Shown here: piece after piece, positions 60,966-64,000 of the stretch
Layout of the letters: each line of letters begins with the position of its first letter
How positions within the stretch are numbered: position 1 is the stretch's first letter
From: Ktedonobacteria bacterium brp13
GTDB lineage: Bacteria > Chloroflexota > Ktedonobacteria > Ktedonobacterales > Ktedonobacteraceae
NCBI GenBank assembly: GCA_015099395.1
Contig: AP024096.1
Coordinates: 6,241,485-6,305,484, forward strand
Direction: 5' to 3'
DNA length: 64,000 bases
The notes under the pieces: model-generated
What the model saw: the letters and a program-made list of their open reading frames with translations, nothing else
Databases searched by the model: none
Told to the model about the DNA's origin: nothing
Program-made: the position numbers and the translations under genes

Positions 60966-63107
60966 TTATCTTTTGAGTGGAGACCAGCGGAGAAAATTAC
61001 GTAGTTCGTAGTCCCAACTGATAACGACGTTGCCTCCTTCAACCTGTCCTTTTGCGAGAGCTACCTCTAGCGCCGATGTGATGATCGAGCGTACTTCAGG
61101 GATCGCAAACTCGGAGCCATGTTCATGCAAGATCTCGCTCAACTTAAGATAAGCATACGAGGTGATGCCCAGGCGAACTGTGATATCGTTAAGCTCGATC
61201 ATACTCTCGGGACGGGAATGCTGATCAGGATAGACACGCAGGGCATCCAACTTGTAGGTACCGATAGTTCCTATACGCAGGCGCTCTGCATGTTCACGTG
61301 TGAGTTCGAGTGACGTATTGCGCAGCACGACAAAGAATCGATCAGCGTGAATATGGTAAAGCTTGCATTCAGGATACTCTTTAAAAAAGGTGCGGATCTG
61401 CTCCTGAATGCGTAGCCCGATCTCGCGTGTCAGATTACGTACCAGATGATCGCCGTATTTATTAGCCAGACTGCTGTGTTTATCGATATCAATGGCCATA
61501 AAAGAGACGACCTTGTCGGCGTAACGTGCACGCTTCTCCGCATTGTGATCCGCATCCCAGAGCTGAGTTAAGAGGTTCTCGACGTCGTGATTAAAATCAT
61601 TTTCCGACGAGAAGTTACCAAAGAGTGTATCGACGAGTGCAGGCTTCTTCATTACCTCAGAGAGCCGGAGTGTTGCCTGTTGGCGTACATAGTAGGTGCG
61701 TAGCAGCTCCTCGATCATACGATTGAGCAGGCGCAGCACGCGTTGATCGGCAGGTGGGAAAGCGTCAGGGAGTTGCGACGCAACATAGAGCACGCCTAGC
61801 GGGATACCACTCTCGCCAGCGATTGGAAGAGCCAGGGCTGAACGGACAGGAACCTCAAGGTTACGAAAGATCGTCTGTGACTCGGTCACAGGGATATTTG
61901 GCTGATAGATAACGTGACGGCTTTGCAGCGCTTTAATGTAAGGATGGCTACAATGCTTATCGAAGGCAGAGAGCGTAAGTTTCGGCGTATAGGTCGTCGT
62001 ATCCTGATTCTGCGCCTTGATTGACAGGTTGCTCATATGTAATGGTTGCGAAGTATCGCGTGGCAGCAAGATCCAGCAGAGTCGCCAGCGTGGCTTCGCT
62101 GCTGACGTAAGGCCCCCCATGTGTACAATGATATCGGCCAGGCCATTGAGGATTGTATCCTCATAGTTCAATGTATTGTTGATCTCGGTGGCCTGATCGA
62201 CGATATCGCGTGCTCCGAAGCCCATACAGGTGCGTGAACGCTCTACATTTTGGTAGAGTGGTTGCAAGAGACGCTGGATAGTTGCAGTCGTCTCATTACT
62301 GAGCTGAATCGCGCTCGCCTCACGCTGAATCACAATCATCGTCTTATCGTGTTGCGCGACCGCCATCCCCTGTTGTTCTCCCAGTGTTTGTTTGCCTTGT
62401 AGGGGTTCAACGCGGAAGTCAGAACTGTATTGAAAGCGAGGACGAGTCGTCAGGAGAGCCTGTGAGGAGCCACTTGGACTTAACCAACCGACGAGAGACT
62501 CGCCTACCATCTCCAGATCCTCGACGCGCTGTATCTTACTGGTATCGGCATCTGCAACCAGTGGCAAGACCAGGCCAGCAGTGGTATTGGGGATCTCCTC
62601 ACAGATCAGATGTAGCGCCATACGCAGGCTATGATTGACATAATAGCGCCAGAAAAGTTCTGCCTGCGCCATATTCACACGTTGATTAATCGAGAGCTCA
62701 TCGAGTGCCGCCTGGGCAGAAATTGGATGTTCCTGCTCGCGATAGTCGTTTGCCGCGATCTCAGCCTCTCTAATAGTACGGATCTTCTGCCAGACTTGAT
62801 CGATATCGGGGGGGATATCACTGGCCGTATAGCCTGTACTGATAAGTTCACGAATAATCGCGAGCTTATCTAATTCAGTTGGCGTATAGAGACGCCGTCC
62901 CTTAGGCCCACCGGGACGCAAAGGATTGAGGAAACCATATTCTTCCCAATCGCGCAGCTTATTCTCTGTAATGCCGAAGAGTTCAGCCGCTCGGCTAATT
63001 GTTACCGTCGCTTCATCACGACCTCTGTGAATACTTAGCATGATGCGTTCTTGTACATCATCTTTTCGTAGATGCTCTACGATTGATTGCCTACTGCGCA
63101 CATCCAT
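60966..63107 (-). CDS. MerR-type regulator fused to GAF and degenerate GGDEF domains
   Basis: 713 residues. The N-terminus is a MerR helix-turn-helix: TISRAAELFGITENKLRDWEEYGFL and GRRLYTPTELDKLAIIRELISTGYTASDI. A helical region and a GAF-like domain (about 300-480, ALALPIAGESGIPLGVLYVA) follow. The last third has a GGDEF-like fold: VSFMAIDIDKHSSLANKYGDHLVRN (the DxDxFKxxND-type helix) and YHIHADRFFVVL, where the GGDEF motif is replaced by HADRF. It probably does not make c-di-GMP but might bind a nucleotide. A DNA-binding domain directly linked to such a receiver suggests ligand-controlled transcription. Start ATG 63107. Confidence 0.85.
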   Translation of the reverse strand: MDVRSRQSIVEHLRKDDVQERIMLSIHRGRDEATVTISRAAELFGITENKLRDWEEYGFLNPLRPGGPKGRRLYTPTELDKLAIIRELISTGYTASDIPPDIDQVWQKIRTIREAEIAANDYREQEHPISAQAALDELSINQRVNMAQAELFWRYYVNHSLRMALHLICEEIPNTTAGLVLPLVADADTSKIQRVEDLEMVGESLVGWLSPSGSSQALLTTRPRFQYSSDFRVEPLQGKQTLGEQQGMAVAQHDKTMIVIQREASAIQLSNETTATIQRLLQPLYQNVERSRTCMGFGARDIVDQATEINNTLNYEDTILNGLADIIVHMGGLTSAAKPRWRLCWILLPRDTSQPLHMSNLSIKAQNQDTTTYTPKLTLSAFDKHCSHPYIKALQSRHVIYQPNIPVTESQTIFRNLEVPVRSALALPIAGESGIPLGVLYVASQLPDAFPPADQRVLRLLNRMIEELLRTYYVRQQATLRLSEVMKKPALVDTLFGNFSSENDFNHDVENLLTQLWDADHNAEKRARYADKVVSFMAIDIDKHSSLANKYGDHLVRNLTREIGLRIQEQIRTFFKEYPECKLYHIHADRFFVVLRNTSLELTREHAERLRIGTIGTYKLDALRVYPDQHSRPESMIELNDITVRLGITSYAYLKLSEILHEHGSEFAIPEVRSIITSALEVALAKGQVEGGNVVISWDYELRNFLRWSPLKR

Positions 63108-63162
63108 CTTTGCCTCCCTGGATAAGTGGAGAAAGCTTCAGGGCTGATGCAATACATGCATA

Positions 63163-63192
63163 ATCGTACCACAATTGTACGCCTATTGTAAA
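63163..63192 (-). promoter_or_regulatory. Candidate promoter of MerR-GGDEF gene
   Basis: On the minus strand TTTACA (63192-63187) and TACGAT (63168-63163), 18-bp spacer, lie about 55 bp before the ATG. A long spacer would suit MerR-type activation. Confidence 0.45.
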
Positions 63193-63217
63193 CGTAAGAT
63201 GTGAAGTTTTTTAAGAT

Positions 63218-63240
63218 TTTTGGCCAGATATGTGCCAAAA
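63218..63240. promoter_or_regulatory. Dyad in divergent MerR/sigma intergenic region
   Basis: TTTTGGC and GCCAAAA, 9 bp apart, form a perfect 7-bp dyad about 25 bp upstream of the MerR-gene -35 box. It is a candidate binding site for the adjacent MerR-type regulator. Confidence 0.5.
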
Positions 63241-63375
63241 TGCCCTGGATCATGAGATTATCTGAGTAAGTCGAGCTTATTATAAACTATTGCTTAATAA
63301 AATTAACTGAGACCCAAGAAAGCCTGAGAAAACTTAGTTTATGGTTGTGTAAGGAAAGAAGTTTCTTATCAACCA

Positions 63376-63404
63376 TTGACAAAAACCTTCATTCTATGTA
63401 CTAT
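63376..63404 (+). promoter_or_regulatory. Near-consensus promoter of the sigma-factor-like gene
   Basis: TTGACA (63376-63381), 17-bp spacer, TACTAT (63399-63404). The implied leader is about 160 nt. Confidence 0.75.
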
Positions 63405-63571
63405 ATACAGTAAATATAGCAATTTTCTTCTTCGTTGTAAACATTCTTCGGATATCGTCTGTAATCATGTAAGAAAACTAGCGGCGGCAAGCGTAGAGGA
63501 GTGGAAGGAACTGACACGAGACCAAGTAGCACGAAAATAGCCTGAAACTACTTCCTGGGAGGGTTTCTCTC

Positions 63572-64000
63572 ATGCTCACAGAAACGACAACACGCAACGA
63601 CAACGAGGAATGTACAGCGGTTGATGACCAGGCCTGGTACGATCTTTACAACTGGCTGCTTCCACTTGTTGAGATGTGGGTACGAGATTCTCGCGTGTCA
63701 TCCTGGTATGGTCAGCACAGAGAGATCGCGGAAGATATTGCGCATGAAGCTGTCATGCGGACATTCCGTTATCATCAGCGTGCGGCTCGTGGCGAGATGG
63801 CCCCCATTGGTTCATTCAAAGCATTAAGTCGAGTAATCGCGCGTAACTACTTTCGGGACTGGCGTAAGAAAGACTGGTGCCTGGTCCGTTCGACGCAGGA
63901 AGATGGCGAACAACGCACCTTTGATGCGCATATCTCGTCGCACGAGATAGTAGACGCCGCGCAGATAGCGCTTGATCATCTGATGCTCGATTCTATTATC
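63572..64000 (+). CDS. Sigma-70-family RNA polymerase sigma factor, N-terminal part (cut by window edge)
   Basis: The frame from ATG 63572 (GGGAGGG upstream) stays open to the window edge, 143 residues. REIAEDIAHEAVMRTFRYHQ and FKALSRVIARNYFRDWRKKDW match the sigma region 2 helices (DIxQExFLRxxR and the ARNxxxDxxR core-binding pattern) of ECF-type sigma factors. Region 4 lies beyond the window. The N-terminal 30 residues are polar and unlike typical ECF. The gene is divergent from the MerR-GAF-GGDEF gene, so the shared region may couple both. Confidence 0.75.
   Translation, partial: MLTETTTRNDNEECTAVDDQAWYDLYNWLLPLVEMWVRDSRVSSWYGQHREIAEDIAHEAVMRTFRYHQRAARGEMAPIGSFKALSRVIARNYFRDWRKKDWCLVRSTQEDGEQRTFDAHISSHEIVDAAQIALDHLMLDSII

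Overview
This window is a bacterial chromosome segment with dense, mixed-strand, mostly single-gene or two-gene transcription units. Base composition is moderate. The content suggests a filamentous soil-type member of the Chloroflexota, most likely class Ktedonobacteria. That is an inference from Ser/Thr kinases with Pro/Thr tails, STAND/TPR ATPases, orphan sensor proteins, an LLM oxidoreductase, SelB and a MinCDE set together. I see no insertion sequence, prophage, rRNA operon or CRISPR array.

Layout. 1-572 is the N-terminal part of alaS, cut by the window edge. 1131-1793 is a P-loop kinase. 2169-4765 is a polar amino-acid ABC importer closed by an unusual hairpin and tetranucleotide repeat. 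4964-7479 holds a HAD hydrolase, a soluble histidine kinase and an FmdB-type zinc ribbon. 7760-12230 holds uvrC and selB. 12300-14548 holds a PASTA Ser/Thr kinase preceded by a strong candidate class-I c-di-GMP (GEMM-I) riboswitch. 15299-18280 is a GT4 plus GH57 alpha-glucan pair. 18559-22152 holds a membrane-anchored lytic transglycosylase, a short crotonase and a GT-C-like membrane protein. 22247-24962 is a PstS-like lipoprotein plus orphan HAMP protein operon. 25307-28186 holds a lipoprotein, a promoter with operator driving a small ORF, and a coupled pair ending in a PhnD-like protein without a signal peptide. 28384-32004 holds an LLM oxidoreductase, an M48 protease, a small protein and a TIM-barrel isomerase. 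32417-38212 holds a STAND ATPase, a kinase-like protein with altered catalytic motifs and an aldose epimerase. 38551-40977 is minC-minD-minE. 42246-46928 holds a membrane protein, a two-domain VOC protein, a FAH hydrolase, an ACT protein and aroE. 47300-50877 holds NUDIX, metallo-beta-lactamase-fold and UbiB/ABC1 genes. 51231-56085 holds a DUF4349 lipoprotein, an M1 peptidase with HEAT-like repeats and a ThuA-like protein. 56313-56386 is tRNA-Glu(CTC). 56548-63107 holds pyrimidine-nucleoside phosphorylase, a zinc-ribbon protein, an N-terminally truncated Rho, a second P-loop kinase and a MerR-GAF-degenerate GGDEF protein. A sigma-factor-like gene leaves the window at 64000.

Themes. (1) Signalling around cyclic dinucleotides: the GEMM-like leader and the degenerate GGDEF regulator. 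(2) Convergent gene pairs are often separated by long, nearly perfect hairpins, several without a U-tract. (3) A dispersed repeat (28270, 45725, 49048) folds into an outer stem plus two inner hairpins. Its outer stem is largely kept by compensatory or wobble changes between copies, and one copy sits inside the loop of a terminator-like hairpin. (4) Rho here lacks the whole N-terminal primary RNA-binding domain and carries a Gly-rich insertion near the Q-loop.
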